This document shows, in pieces, positions 52,645 to 60,701 of a stretch of DNA of 64,000 nt. The position numbers and the translations under genes were made by a program. Position 1 is the stretch's first letter. Each line of letters begins with the position of its first letter. Source of the DNA: Rhodospirillales bacterium (GTDB taxonomy: Bacteria > Pseudomonadota > Alphaproteobacteria > Micavibrionales > Micavibrionaceae); contig CP060238.1 in the NCBI GenBank assembly GCA_023898765.1, forward strand, positions 868,001 through 932,000. The letters are read 5' to 3'. Below the pieces are notes generated by a model. That model made no database searches. It worked only from the letters and a program-made list of their open reading frames with translations, and was not told the DNA's origin.

Positions 52645-53130
52645 ATGAACGAGATGCTTTTTTATATGGGGCAGGGGCCGGATTCGCAGGAAGCTGTTCG
52701 GGAGGCGCTTTCCCGTTGCGCGCCGGTTCTGGAACAAAACTCTTCCTTGCTTGTCGAACTTCTGGAGCTAAATCCCTGCGGAAGCCATTGGGAGGCCCAT
52801 ATCAGGGTGATGGCGATGGAGGGGGCGGTCGATAAACACCCGCATCACGCTCCGGATGACCTGAAACTCAGGCCCAAAAGCCCGGAACATTTCCGCTCCG
52901 GCCATCCTTACGACTGGCGGCCTGTCGGTATGAAGCACGATATGACTCCTGCAAAAGGGTTTGATGTGGCCGCGCATGGCGGTTATATCCCGGATGTGCC
53001 GCTGCAGGATATTGAGCTTGGCAAAGCAGGGTGGAGCGAAGTGGCGATCAGGACGCATGCGGCCAGCAACGACCGGCATCATACGGTCAATCTTGCGCAT
53101 GAACCGGCGCTGCGTTACGAGAATGAATAA
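52645..53130 (+). CDS. Hypothetical protein (161 aa)
   Basis: I do not recognise this protein. ATG 52645 is chosen because AGCAGG lies upstream; ATG 52606 and a TTG at 52582 are alternatives that would extend it by 13 or 21 residues. The product lacks a signal peptide and contains DKHPHHAPDD and scattered His, Asp and Pro, with a central helical ELLELNPCGSHWEAHIRVM. It follows the His-rich protein gene on the same strand and precedes sdhB. Confidence 0.5.
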   Translation: MNEMLFYMGQGPDSQEAVREALSRCAPVLEQNSSLLVELLELNPCGSHWEAHIRVMAMEGAVDKHPHHAPDDLKLRPKSPEHFRSGHPYDWRPVGMKHDMTPAKGFDVAAHGGYIPDVPLQDIELGKAGWSEVAIRTHAASNDRHHTVNLAHEPALRYENE

Positions 53131-53203
53131 CTGGTAACTTCCGCCTTCACAAATTCCGAATTTGCCTGTACTTTTGTGTAAGCAAAAACAAAAGGCATTT
53201 TTT

Positions 53204-53998
53204 ATGGCTGAGTTTACCCTTCCGAAGAATTCAAAAATCAAAAAAGGCAAAAAATACGATGCGGCGCAAGGCGCGGCGCGTAAAAAGACGTTTAAAATCT
53301 ACCGGTGGGATCCGGAAGACGACGACAATCCGCGTCTGGATGAATATACGGTGGATCTGGATAAATGCGGGCCGATGGTGCTGGATGCGCTGATCCACGT
53401 GAAGGACAAAATCGACAGTTCCCTGACGTTCCGGCGTTCCTGCCGCGAGGGGATTTGCGGGTCCTGCGCGATGAATATCGATGGGCGCAATACGCTGGCC
53501 TGTCTCAAACCGATTGACGAGATTAGCGGTGACGCCAGGATTACGCCTTTGCCGCATATGCCGGTGGTAAAGGATCTGGTGCCCGATCTTAATTTTGCTT
53601 ATGCGCAATATGCCTCTATCGAGCCATGGATGAAAACGGACAGCCCGGCGCCAACGCGGGAGCGTCTCCAAAGCGCGGAAGAATCGGAAATGCTGAACGG
53701 CGAAGACGGGCATGGTCCGGCGGCGTGCATTCTTTGTTTTTGCTGCTCCACATCCTGTCCCAGCTATTGGTGGAACAGCGACAAATTTATGGGGCCGGCC
53801 ATTTTGCTCAATGCGTGGCGCTGGATAACGGACAGCCGGGATGAAGCGACCGGAGAGCGTCTGGATCAGCTTGAAGATTCTTTCAGGCTGTACCGGTGTC
53901 ACACGATCATGAATTGCACCAATGCATGTCCGAAAGATTTAAATCCTGCGAAATCAGTTGCTGAAATAAAAAAACTCATGGTGTCTCGAAGGGGGTAG
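53204..53998 (+). CDS. sdhB: Succinate dehydrogenase iron-sulfur subunit
   Basis: SdhB carries the three iron-sulfur clusters of complex II. The 264-residue protein has the [2Fe-2S] cysteines in SCREGICGSCAMNIDGRNTLAC, the [4Fe-4S] CILCFCCSTSCPSYWW and the third cluster ligands in CHTIMNCTNACPKDLNP. ATG 53204 gives the family start (MAEFTLPKNSKI). The C-terminal half has the usual helical domain. sdhC, sdhD and sdhA are not adjacent, unlike most genomes; the following gene starts two bases after its stop. Confidence 0.96.
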   Translation: MAEFTLPKNSKIKKGKKYDAAQGAARKKTFKIYRWDPEDDDNPRLDEYTVDLDKCGPMVLDALIHVKDKIDSSLTFRRSCREGICGSCAMNIDGRNTLACLKPIDEISGDARITPLPHMPVVKDLVPDLNFAYAQYASIEPWMKTDSPAPTRERLQSAEESEMLNGEDGHGPAACILCFCCSTSCPSYWWNSDKFMGPAILLNAWRWITDSRDEATGERLDQLEDSFRLYRCHTIMNCTNACPKDLNPAKSVAEIKKLMVSRRG

Positions 53999-54000
53999 GT

Positions 54001-54411
54001 ATGTTTCTTAACATCGAAATCAATTTCTTTGCGTTTTTGTTGTCGGGCGTTCTGGCCTTTTTACTGGGGATTCTCTGGTACCATCCCAAGGTTATGGGGA
54101 ACAAGTGGCGGGAGGTCAGGGGCGTGGACAGCACGAAGCTTACGCCGTGGCCGTATGTTGCTTCTTTTTTTCTGTGGCTGTTGACGGCCTGTTTTTACGC
54201 TTTCATGGCCCATTTTCTGGGGATAAACAATCCGGCGGGATATTTCGCCCTGGCCTGTTTGCTCTGGGTGGCTTTTGCCATGCCGCCGGCGCTTATGGGG
54301 GCGTTATATACGGGGTATCCGTTTGAAGCCGTGGCGATCGATACATCCTACCAGCTTGGCGGGTATTATATTTTCGCGCTGACCCATATCGTATTTTTAT
54401 ATATCCAGTAA
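54001..54411 (+). CDS. DUF1761 family membrane protein
   Basis: A 136-residue inner-membrane protein of the DUF1761 type, with four hydrophobic segments and the motif GILWYHPKVMGNKWREVRG after the first helix. Function is unknown; family members have been proposed to be small integral-membrane proteins. It lies two bases after sdhB and converges on the minus-strand gene at 54412, so it is almost certainly co-transcribed with sdhB. Confidence 0.8.
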   Translation: MFLNIEINFFAFLLSGVLAFLLGILWYHPKVMGNKWREVRGVDSTKLTPWPYVASFFLWLLTACFYAFMAHFLGINNPAGYFALACLLWVAFAMPPALMGALYTGYPFEAVAIDTSYQLGGYYIFALTHIVFLYIQ

Positions 54412-54957
54412 TCAGTCTTCCAGAATCGTAATCGTTGTCCGGCAGTCGGCCGTTGAGAGCACGACCTGCCCTTGCGGGTTCAGGGACAGGCCCTGCGTGC
54501 AGATGGAGGTTCCTTCAAAGGGGACCATGGCGCCGTCCTGAAAAGGCATGCGGCCCGTTTCCGTTGTGCGTGTCCGGATGTTTGCCTGCTGCCCGTCTTT
54601 TTCGATTTCGGTGCTGTTGATCCTGACATCCGCCGCGTAATCTTCAAGAGCGTTCCGGCCTTCGATGACGTTTTGGATAAAGTCTTCCTTGTTCAGGGAC
54701 ACTTGCCGCGCCTGCGGCGGGTAGCCGGGAATTTCATAGGTAATGACGCTTTTATATGCGCCGTCCGCTTTCAGGTGGGTGTCCAGAAAAGAACGGATAT
54801 CCTCGTCGCTCATGCCGTTATCCGGGTCTGTGAGCGCGGCAGAGTCATCGACGAACGCCTGAATGGAGTCTTCCGTTAAGACGGAAATGTGCTCTTGCGC
54901 CATGACGGGCAGGGAGGCAAACAAAGGCACCAGCGCCGCGAAAAGCAATATTTTCAT
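54412..54957 (-). CDS. Hypothetical exported protein (181 aa)
   Basis: An exported protein with a Sec signal (MKILLFAALVPLFASLPVMA, cleavage before QEH). The mature part is acidic, with VLTEDSIQAFVDDSAAL, a mixed alpha/beta middle and two Cys (SICTQG and ADCRTT) at the C-terminus. I do not recognise the family. It lies 24 bases downstream of nadC on the same strand, so it is probably the last gene of the nad operon, and it converges on the DUF1761 gene. Confidence 0.6.
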   Translation of the reverse strand: MKILLFAALVPLFASLPVMAQEHISVLTEDSIQAFVDDSAALTDPDNGMSDEDIRSFLDTHLKADGAYKSVITYEIPGYPPQARQVSLNKEDFIQNVIEGRNALEDYAADVRINSTEIEKDGQQANIRTRTTETGRMPFQDGAMVPFEGTSICTQGLSLNPQGQVVLSTADCRTTITILED

Positions 54958-54981
54958 CAGGTTTTCCCTTTCAGGTTTGTG

Positions 54982-55827
54982 TTAAAGATCGATGTCCAGA
55001 CCGATATCGAGGGCTTTGACCGAATGGGTCAGGGCGCCGACGGAAATTAGATCCACGCCCGTTTCCGCCATGCCGCGCACCGTGTCGAGGGTCACGCCGC
55101 CGGAGGCTTCAAGCGTCAGGGCGCCTTCTGCGATATCCACGGCTTCGGCCATGTCTTCCAGCGTGAAATTATCGAGCATGACGATGTCTGCGCCGCCATG
55201 CGCCAGAACCTCTTCCAGTTGGGGAAGCGTATCGACCTCGATTTCGATTTTAACGGTATGGCCGGCATGTTCGAAGGCGCGGTCCAAAGCTGCGGAAATT
55301 CCGCCCGCCAGCGCGATATGGTTGTCTTTAATCAGGATGGCGTCGTCCAGCCCGAAGCGGTGATTGACGCCTCCGCCGCAGCGCACGGCATATTTTTGAA
55401 AAGCGCGCAGCCCGGGCAGCGTTTTGCGCGTGCAGGAAATGGCCGCGTCCGTTCCTTCAATGGCCTGAACATACCGGCAGGTTTTCGTGGCGATGCCGGA
55501 CAGGTGCGAAATGAAATTCAGGGCCACCCGCTCCGCCGTTAAAATCGAACGCGCCGGACCTTCTATAGCGGCGATGTTTTCGCCGGCGCCGAGAAAATTT
55601 CCATCCTGTTTCAGCGATGTTATTTCGCAGGCCGGATTGAGCAGCGTGAAAGCGGACAGGCCGACCGGCAGGCCTGCCAGAACGCCGTCTTCCCGTGTGC
55701 GCAGAACGGCCCGGCCTGTGGCGCCGGAGGGGATCAGGCTGTCTGTCGTGATGTCGTGCCCGTGGCCCATATCTTCTTCGAGCGCCGCGCGCACGGCCTT
55801 TTCAATCATAAGCGGGGACAGGCTCAT
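54982..55827 (-). CDS. nadC: Quinolinate phosphoribosyltransferase
   Basis: NadC converts quinolinate and PRPP to nicotinate mononucleotide in de novo NAD synthesis. The 281-residue protein has AALEEDMGHGHDITTDSLIP near the N-terminus, ALNFISHLSGIAT, the substrate Arg/Lys in ISCTRKTLPGLR, VRCGGGVNHRFGLDDAILIKDNH and IVMLDNFTLEDM. It lies three bases downstream of the binding-protein gene, itself 16 bases downstream of nadA; nadB is absent. Confidence 0.95.
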   Translation of the reverse strand: MSLSPLMIEKAVRAALEEDMGHGHDITTDSLIPSGATGRAVLRTREDGVLAGLPVGLSAFTLLNPACEITSLKQDGNFLGAGENIAAIEGPARSILTAERVALNFISHLSGIATKTCRYVQAIEGTDAAISCTRKTLPGLRAFQKYAVRCGGGVNHRFGLDDAILIKDNHIALAGGISAALDRAFEHAGHTVKIEIEVDTLPQLEEVLAHGGADIVMLDNFTLEDMAEAVDIAEGALTLEASGGVTLDTVRGMAETGVDLISVGALTHSVKALDIGLDIDL

Positions 55828-55830
55828 TTT

Positions 55831-56676
55831 TCACTCCGGCAGTTCGTATGGTTTGGCGGGGGAATAAATTGTTTTACGTGCCGGATCGTACAGATCTATT
55901 TTCTGGTCTGCCAGTCCGATATTGATTGCCATTTCAGTTGCACGGCTCAGCGTTTGCTGCAGGAGGGATTCCCCCCGTTTGACCGACATGCCGGCAGGAT
56001 AAGTGGCCAGCGGCTCCTTCACCGGAAAGGGGCGCATTTTGGCGGGGTTGTTTTTCATGTAATTCTCCGCTGTAACAGGGTCTAGGATTACGGCGTCTGC
56101 CTTGCCGGAAGCGACCTCCATCATCATAAGGGCCGGATCGGTCAGATTGATAAGTGTTTGCAACTTTGCCTTGGGAAACCGTAACTTTGCAAGATCGATG
56201 CTGATATCCCCGTCGATTCCTGCAAAGGATACGTCTTCACTGTTCAGGTCGGCGTAGGAAGAAAAACGCGTTTCCCCGGCGCGTATATAAACGAGAACGG
56301 GGGAATACACGGCAGGCGTCGTGTAGTCGACGAGTTTGATATTGGTAATCGTCCATGGGCCGTCCGCACACATCGCGTCTATTTTTTCAGTCTTTAGATC
56401 AAGCGGGACATTTCCAAGAGCCGTTTGAACAAATTCCACTTTCCAGCCTGTTAATTCTATGATGCTTTGAAAGAGGTCCTTCGTAGGGCCCTTGACTTCG
56501 TTTGTGTTCGGGTCGATCTCGAATCCGGGCGGCCACGGGATAAATCCGCACCGCAGAACGCCCGTGCGCATGACGCGCTCATAGACGGATTCCTTTTCCT
56601 CTGCGCGGGCAGGGGCGGCAAGGAAGAAAGCGAAAATCAGGGCGGCGAGCGGTAAAAGACGGAAAGCGGTTTTCAT
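55831..56676 (-). CDS. Lone solute-binding protein inside the nad operon (SBP family 3)
   Basis: A 281-residue exported binding protein with a Sec signal (ALIFAFFLAAPARAEEK). The mature N-terminus YERVMRTGVLRCGFIPWPPG is closely related to the protein at 25741, then TKDLFQSIIELTGWKVEFV and KIDAMCADGPWTI. It lies in an operon between nadA and nadC with gaps of 16 and 3 bases, and no permease or ATPase is nearby. It may bind a small acid such as aspartate or a pyridine precursor, but that is only a context guess. Confidence 0.82.
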   Translation of the reverse strand: MKTAFRLLPLAALIFAFFLAAPARAEEKESVYERVMRTGVLRCGFIPWPPGFEIDPNTNEVKGPTKDLFQSIIELTGWKVEFVQTALGNVPLDLKTEKIDAMCADGPWTITNIKLVDYTTPAVYSPVLVYIRAGETRFSSYADLNSEDVSFAGIDGDISIDLAKLRFPKAKLQTLINLTDPALMMMEVASGKADAVILDPVTAENYMKNNPAKMRPFPVKEPLATYPAGMSVKRGESLLQQTLSRATEMAINIGLADQKIDLYDPARKTIYSPAKPYELPE

Positions 56677-56692
56677 GGGTTTGGCTTTCTCC

Positions 56693-57703
56693 TTATTTGC
56701 TCAGCTCCAGCATCCGCTCGATAGGTTTTCGCGCGCGGGCGGCGATTTCAGCGTCAATCGTCACTTCATGCGTCATGTTTTGCAAAGAGGAGAGGATTTT
56801 CGGCAGGGTAATCATTTTCATGTAAGGGCACATCTGGCAGGTGCCGATCATTTCTATGTCGGGGTTGGCAGCAGCCACATTATCGCTCATCGAGCATTCC
56901 GTCATCAGGGCGGCGCGGGCCGGTTTGTTTTCCTTGAGATAGGCGTCCATCTGGGAGGTGGAGCCGGTATAGTCCGCCTGCTGAATGACCTCCGGCGGGC
57001 ATTCCGGATGGGCCAGGACCGCGATATCGTCATATTGGGCGTGGAATTTCCGCACGTCTTCAGCGGTGAATTTTTCATGCACCACGCAGGTGCCTTCCCA
57101 GAAGATAATTTCGATATCCGTTTGGGCGGCCACGTTTTGCGACAGGAATTTATCCGGCGTCATGATGACGCGTTTGTGCCCTTCACGTCCCAGCGCCTCG
57201 ACAATCTGGAGCGCGTTGGCCGAGGTGCAGCACACATCGCTTTCCGCTTTCACTTCGGCGGAGGTGTTCACGTACGTGATGACCGGCACGCCGGGATGCT
57301 TCTCTTTGAGCCGGCGGACGTCCTCGCCCGTGATGGCGTCTGCCAGGGAACAGCCGGCCTTGGGGTCCGGAATGAGAACCGTTTTTTCCGGGCACAGAAT
57401 TTTGGCCGTTTCCGCCATGAAATGCACGCCGCACTGGACGATGATATCCGCATCCGTTTTGGCGGCTTCGCGCGCCAGTTGCAGGGAGTCTCCGGTGATG
57501 TCGCCCACGCCGAAAAAGATGTCCGGGGTCATATAATTATGGGCAAGCAAAACCGCATTTTTTTCGCGTTTCAGCCGGTTGATTTCATGAATATAAGGCG
57601 CAATGCTTTGCCAGTATTTTTCGTCATACTGTTTTTCGAGCAGGTTGCGGACGGGCGAGGTTTCCCGCGCGATTTCATCCGTGTAGGCAAGGTTTTGCGT
57701 CAT
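56693..57703 (-). CDS. nadA: Quinolinate synthase A
   Basis: NadA condenses iminoaspartate with dihydroxyacetone phosphate to quinolinate with a [4Fe-4S] cluster. The 336-residue protein shows VLLAHNYMTPDIF, Cys118 in PKAGCSLADAI, the WEGTCVVHEKF region, and GTCQMCPYMKMIT, the family cluster-ligand sites. Length is normal. It is first in a minus-strand operon with the binding protein and nadC. The usual nadB (L-aspartate oxidase) is not in the operon, so iminoaspartate must come from elsewhere. Confidence 0.96.
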   Translation of the reverse strand: MTQNLAYTDEIARETSPVRNLLEKQYDEKYWQSIAPYIHEINRLKREKNAVLLAHNYMTPDIFFGVGDITGDSLQLAREAAKTDADIIVQCGVHFMAETAKILCPEKTVLIPDPKAGCSLADAITGEDVRRLKEKHPGVPVITYVNTSAEVKAESDVCCTSANALQIVEALGREGHKRVIMTPDKFLSQNVAAQTDIEIIFWEGTCVVHEKFTAEDVRKFHAQYDDIAVLAHPECPPEVIQQADYTGSTSQMDAYLKENKPARAALMTECSMSDNVAAANPDIEMIGTCQMCPYMKMITLPKILSSLQNMTHEVTIDAEIAARARKPIERMLELSK

Positions 57704-57810
57704 AACCCGAAATTTCTACCGGAAAGGTCCGGGCTTTGCAAAGCTTTCTACAGGCTCCGCCGGAAAATATGTCTGCCGGTGAAAGGGCCGGCGGCTTTTA
57801 TGCGGGGGGA

Positions 57811-57836
57811 TTGACATATATTTTCTTTATTATAAA
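57811..57836 (+). promoter_or_regulatory. Possible sigma-70 promoter for the 57897 gene
   Basis: TTGACA at 57811-57816 with TATAAA at 57831-57836 (14-base spacer; TAAAAC at 57833 would give 16), in a strongly AT-rich stretch 61 bases before the ATG at 57897. Confidence 0.4.
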
Positions 57837-57896
57837 ACAACAATTGTATTTTCGGTAATATGTTGCGGCTCACAGGCTGGAAAGGTTGATAGTATA

Positions 57897-58226
57897 ATGA
57901 TTACACATACGCTTAATAAGCCCAGGGAAAACTTGTACTGGGTGTTTTTTGATAATACCAGGACTCCCAGCGGTGAAAGATATGAGGGGGCAAGGCTTGC
58001 CAGGGGTACAACAACGTTTTCCAACCCTGTACCATTTGAATTTACAAGCTTGAGGGCTTTTAAGGACGCGGCAGAGGCGCGGGTGGCAATACAGAACGCG
58101 CCGTGGCATGAGTGTGTTACAGAGCAGGGCCCCAAAGAGGAGTTTGGCCCGACGCGCTCGCTAAATTTTGAGAGAACTCTAATGTTTGAGCGGGCGATAA
58201 ATCGAGGGCATCTTTTCCGCTGGTGA
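57897..58226 (+). CDS. Orphan protein (109 aa)
   Basis: I do not recognise this 109-residue basic protein. A GGAAAGGTTGATAGT stretch precedes the ATG at 57897, and a TTGACA promoter-like box lies further upstream. The sequence shows no signal or membrane segment and includes an Arg/Phe-rich middle (SLNFERTLMFERAINRGHL). It lies alone in an intergenic region between nadA and msrA, with a hairpin at 58291 and repeats beyond. It resembles the other small orphan ORFs of this window in size and setting. Confidence 0.45.
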   Translation: MITHTLNKPRENLYWVFFDNTRTPSGERYEGARLARGTTTFSNPVPFEFTSLRAFKDAAEARVAIQNAPWHECVTEQGPKEEFGPTRSLNFERTLMFERAINRGHLFRW

Positions 58227-58290
58227 TATTCCGTTCTTTCCTTAACCCCATTTCCGACTTCTTTTTTCTTCTTTTTCTTTTAAAACCGAA

Positions 58291-58311
58291 ACCCCGCATT
58301 TAATGCGGGGT
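58291..58311 (-). terminator. Hairpin in the 58-kb gap (possible terminator)
   Basis: ACCCCGCATT-T-AATGCGGGGT, a perfect palindrome. A T-rich stretch follows on the minus strand. Which transcript it would end is not clear; the orphan ORF at 57897 is on the other strand. Confidence 0.4.
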
Positions 58312-58426
58312 CTATGGGATTTTGGAGCATATGCGATGGACCCCGTTTTAGAAACAGGGTTTCGACTTTTTTGTTTTTCAATACCTTAGAGCACTTCTCT
58401 TTTCGGTAGACCCAACATTCTTCCGC

Positions 58427-58466
58427 TGTCATTCCCCGAATTGGCTTCGCCAATTCAGGCGATGAC
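58427..58466. repeat. Short palindromic repeat copy
   Basis: TGTCATTCCCCGAATTGGCTTCGCCAATTCAGGCGATGAC, with GAATTGGC / GCCAATTC as the inner stem. It belongs to the TGTCAT-ended family. The 493-base gap 58227-58719 holds this and the next two repeat features and no gene. Confidence 0.65.
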
Positions 58467-58543
58467 GAAAAAAAAGGTGGGGCAACCTAAAGAGATAATG
58501 CTCTAGAAGTCGGGAATTGGATAAAGTTTCGTTTTTTTTGAAG

Positions 58544-58635
58544 GCGCTCCCGCGATATTTTCGCGGACTTCATGTCCTTTGTGCCCTTCGTGTTACCCCC
58601 CTTTTTTTTTACGAAAAAGCCCCGGCTTTGTCATC
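58544..58635. repeat. Long direct repeat, copy A
   Basis: About 92 bases nearly identical to 62762-62852, including GCGGACTTCATGTCCTTTGT and the ACGAAAAAGC segment after a T-tract. It runs into a TGTCAT-type repeat at 58629. Confidence 0.75.
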
Positions 58636-58701
58636 CTGAGCGCAGCGAAGGATCCCTGATTTGCCGATATCGCGAGATACCTTTCTTCGCTCAGAGCGAC
58701 A
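58629..58701. repeat. Palindromic repeat copy next to msrA
   Basis: Begins TGTCATCCTGAGCGCAGCG and ends TTCGCTCAGAGCGACA, the usual inverted ends. It lies 19 bases from the msrA stop. Confidence 0.75.
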
Positions 58702-58719
58702 GGCTTTTTTGCGGCTTTT

Positions 58720-59346
58720 TCAGCGGGAATTTTTCTTCGCCTTTTTCATTAAAACGCGGATATGCGGGCGGCCTTTTTCGGCCTCATATTTCTCGTAATA
58801 TTGCTGGTGGTATCCTTCCGCTTCCCAGAACTGCGTGTGTGGTTCCAGGGTTGTCACGATTTTCTTTGGCCAGACCTTGTCTTTTTCCGCGGCCTTGATA
58901 GCCTCCTCGGCGATCTGTTTTTGCGTGTCGTCGTGATAAAAAATGGCAGAGCGGTATTGCGGTCCGACATCGACGCCCTGCCGGTCTTTCTGGGTGGGGT
59001 CGTGGGCCTTGCGCAGGAAGAAATCGAGGATTTGCCGGTATGAGATCAAGGCGGGGTCGTAATACACTTCCACCGTCTCGGCATGGCCTGTTTTCCCGGT
59101 GGTGACGTCGCGGTAGGCGGGATGCTCCAGATCCCCGCCTTCATAGCCGGAGCGGGTATATAAAACGCCCCTAAGGGCCCTGAATTCGCTTTCCAGGCAC
59201 CAGAAGCACCCGCCCGCCAAAGAGGCGTAAGGGGCGTTTTCAGGTTTTTCATTTGCGATCGTGTCGGCCACGTCCATTCCTTTCGCGCTGTTTGTCCAAA
59301 GTCCTGCCGATAAAAGGACGATCATCAGGGAAAATAGAGGTTTCAT
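58720..59346 (-). CDS. msrA: Peptide methionine sulfoxide reductase A, exported
   Basis: MsrA reduces methionine S-sulfoxide. The 208-residue protein shows the active-site GGCFWCLE (Cys47, Cys50), YTRSGYEGGD, GHAETVEVYYDP and QYRSAIFYH. A Sec-like signal (LMIVLLSAGLWTNSAKG) precedes the domain, so it would act in the periplasm, protecting exported proteins; most MsrA are cytoplasmic. The start lies back-to-back with the MFS transporter gene, and a repeat follows its stop. Confidence 0.93.
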   Translation of the reverse strand: MKPLFSLMIVLLSAGLWTNSAKGMDVADTIANEKPENAPYASLAGGCFWCLESEFRALRGVLYTRSGYEGGDLEHPAYRDVTTGKTGHAETVEVYYDPALISYRQILDFFLRKAHDPTQKDRQGVDVGPQYRSAIFYHDDTQKQIAEEAIKAAEKDKVWPKKIVTTLEPHTQFWEAEGYHQQYYEKYEAEKGRPHIRVLMKKAKKNSR

Positions 59347-59396
59347 ACCCGATAATTCGCTGTTGTTTTGAAAAAGTTACAACGTACAATGATCTT

Positions 59397-60701
59397 ATGA
59401 CGGATTCCACCCCACAGTCTCTTTCCCCGGAGGGCAGCAGGCGCTCCATCTTTTGCTGGTGCCTGTATGACTGGGCGAACACGGCTTTCGGGACGGTGAT
59501 TATCACCTTTGTTTTCAGCGTGTTTTTTACGCGCGGGATGATCGGGGACGAAACGCTCGGCGCGGCGCAATGGAGTTTCGCGATCGGGCTTTCCGGCGTG
59601 TTCATCGCTTTTTTCGGGCCTCTGATGGGCGCGGTGGCGGACCATTCCGGCGCGCGCAAGCGCTGGGTTTTCTTCTTGTCCCTGCTTTGCATCGTGCCCA
59701 CGGCGCTTTTGTTTTTTGCGCAGCCGGACGACACGCCGTCAAACGTCTTTTTTGTGCTGGCTTGCGTTGTTGTCGCCAATATCGGGTTTGAACTGGGGCA
59801 GGTTTTTTACAATGCCATGTTGATTCATATCGCGCCGCCCCACATGATCGGCCGGATTTCCGGCTGGGGCTGGGCGATGGGGTATATGGGCGGTCTTCTG
59901 GCTTTGGCTCTTTGCCTGTTCGGGCTTGTCGGGATTGGCGAGATCGAGCCCTTTTTGCCCGTTTCAGGGGCGGACAGCGCCAATATCCGCGCCAGCGGTC
60001 CCTTAACGGCGCTTTGGTTCGGCGTCTTTGCGATTCCGTTTTTCCTCTTTACCCACGATGTGGAGCGGAGTCCCCTCAGTTTTATCCAGTCTTTCAGGGC
60101 GGGGTGGGGGCAACTGGTTGCCTCCGCGAGGGAAATCCGCACGCACCGGAATATTCTCCTGTTCCTGATTGCCAGCGCCGTTTACAGGGACGGGCTGGTC
60201 ACGCTTTTTGCTATTGGCGGGGTTTATGCCGCCGGGCAGTTCGGGATGGATTTTCAGGAGATTATCATTTTTGCGATCGGGTTGAACGTGGCGGCCGGGA
60301 CAGGGGCTTTTTTGTTTGCCTCTCTGGATGACTGGTTCGGCTCCAAACCGACCGCGATTTTATCGCTTTGCGGCCTGATTCTCTGCGGGCTTTCCATTCT
60401 GTTTATCGCCGATAAAGAGACGTTCACGTGGCTGGCCTTTGCGCTGGGGATTTTTATCGGACCGGTTCAGGCGGCCAGCCGGACACTGGCCGGGCGGCTG
60501 GCTCCGCCGGGGATGGTGACGCAGACTTACGGCCTCTATGCGTTTACGGGCAAGTCGGTGAGTTTTCTGGGGCCGCTTGCCTATGGCTGGGCCACGGTCT
60601 TTTTCGACAATCAGCAGGCCGGCATGATGAGCATTGTTGTCTTCTGGATTGCGGGACTGGTCTTGCTTTCGCTGGTCCATGAGGAAAAGACGGCGCCATG
60701 A
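59397..60701 (+). CDS. MFS transporter, UMF1/Atg22-like
   Basis: A 434-residue major-facilitator protein of the UMF1 type: SIFCWCLYDWANTAFGTVI at the N-terminus, GPLMGAVADHSGARKRWVFF as the loop-2 motif, and about 12 membrane segments. The start is ATG 59397, because the longer open frame overlaps msrA. The substrate is unknown. Its stop overlaps the amidase gene start by four bases (ATGA), so they are one operon. Confidence 0.88.
   Translation: MTDSTPQSLSPEGSRRSIFCWCLYDWANTAFGTVIITFVFSVFFTRGMIGDETLGAAQWSFAIGLSGVFIAFFGPLMGAVADHSGARKRWVFFLSLLCIVPTALLFFAQPDDTPSNVFFVLACVVVANIGFELGQVFYNAMLIHIAPPHMIGRISGWGWAMGYMGGLLALALCLFGLVGIGEIEPFLPVSGADSANIRASGPLTALWFGVFAIPFFLFTHDVERSPLSFIQSFRAGWGQLVASAREIRTHRNILLFLIASAVYRDGLVTLFAIGGVYAAGQFGMDFQEIIIFAIGLNVAAGTGAFLFASLDDWFGSKPTAILSLCGLILCGLSILFIADKETFTWLAFALGIFIGPVQAASRTLAGRLAPPGMVTQTYGLYAFTGKSVSFLGPLAYGWATVFFDNQQAGMMSIVVFWIAGLVLLSLVHEEKTAP

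Noticed and set aside
56675..57814. 379-codon plus-strand frame across nadA
   Set aside because: Antisense to a complete quinolinate synthase with cluster Cys; no homology of its own.
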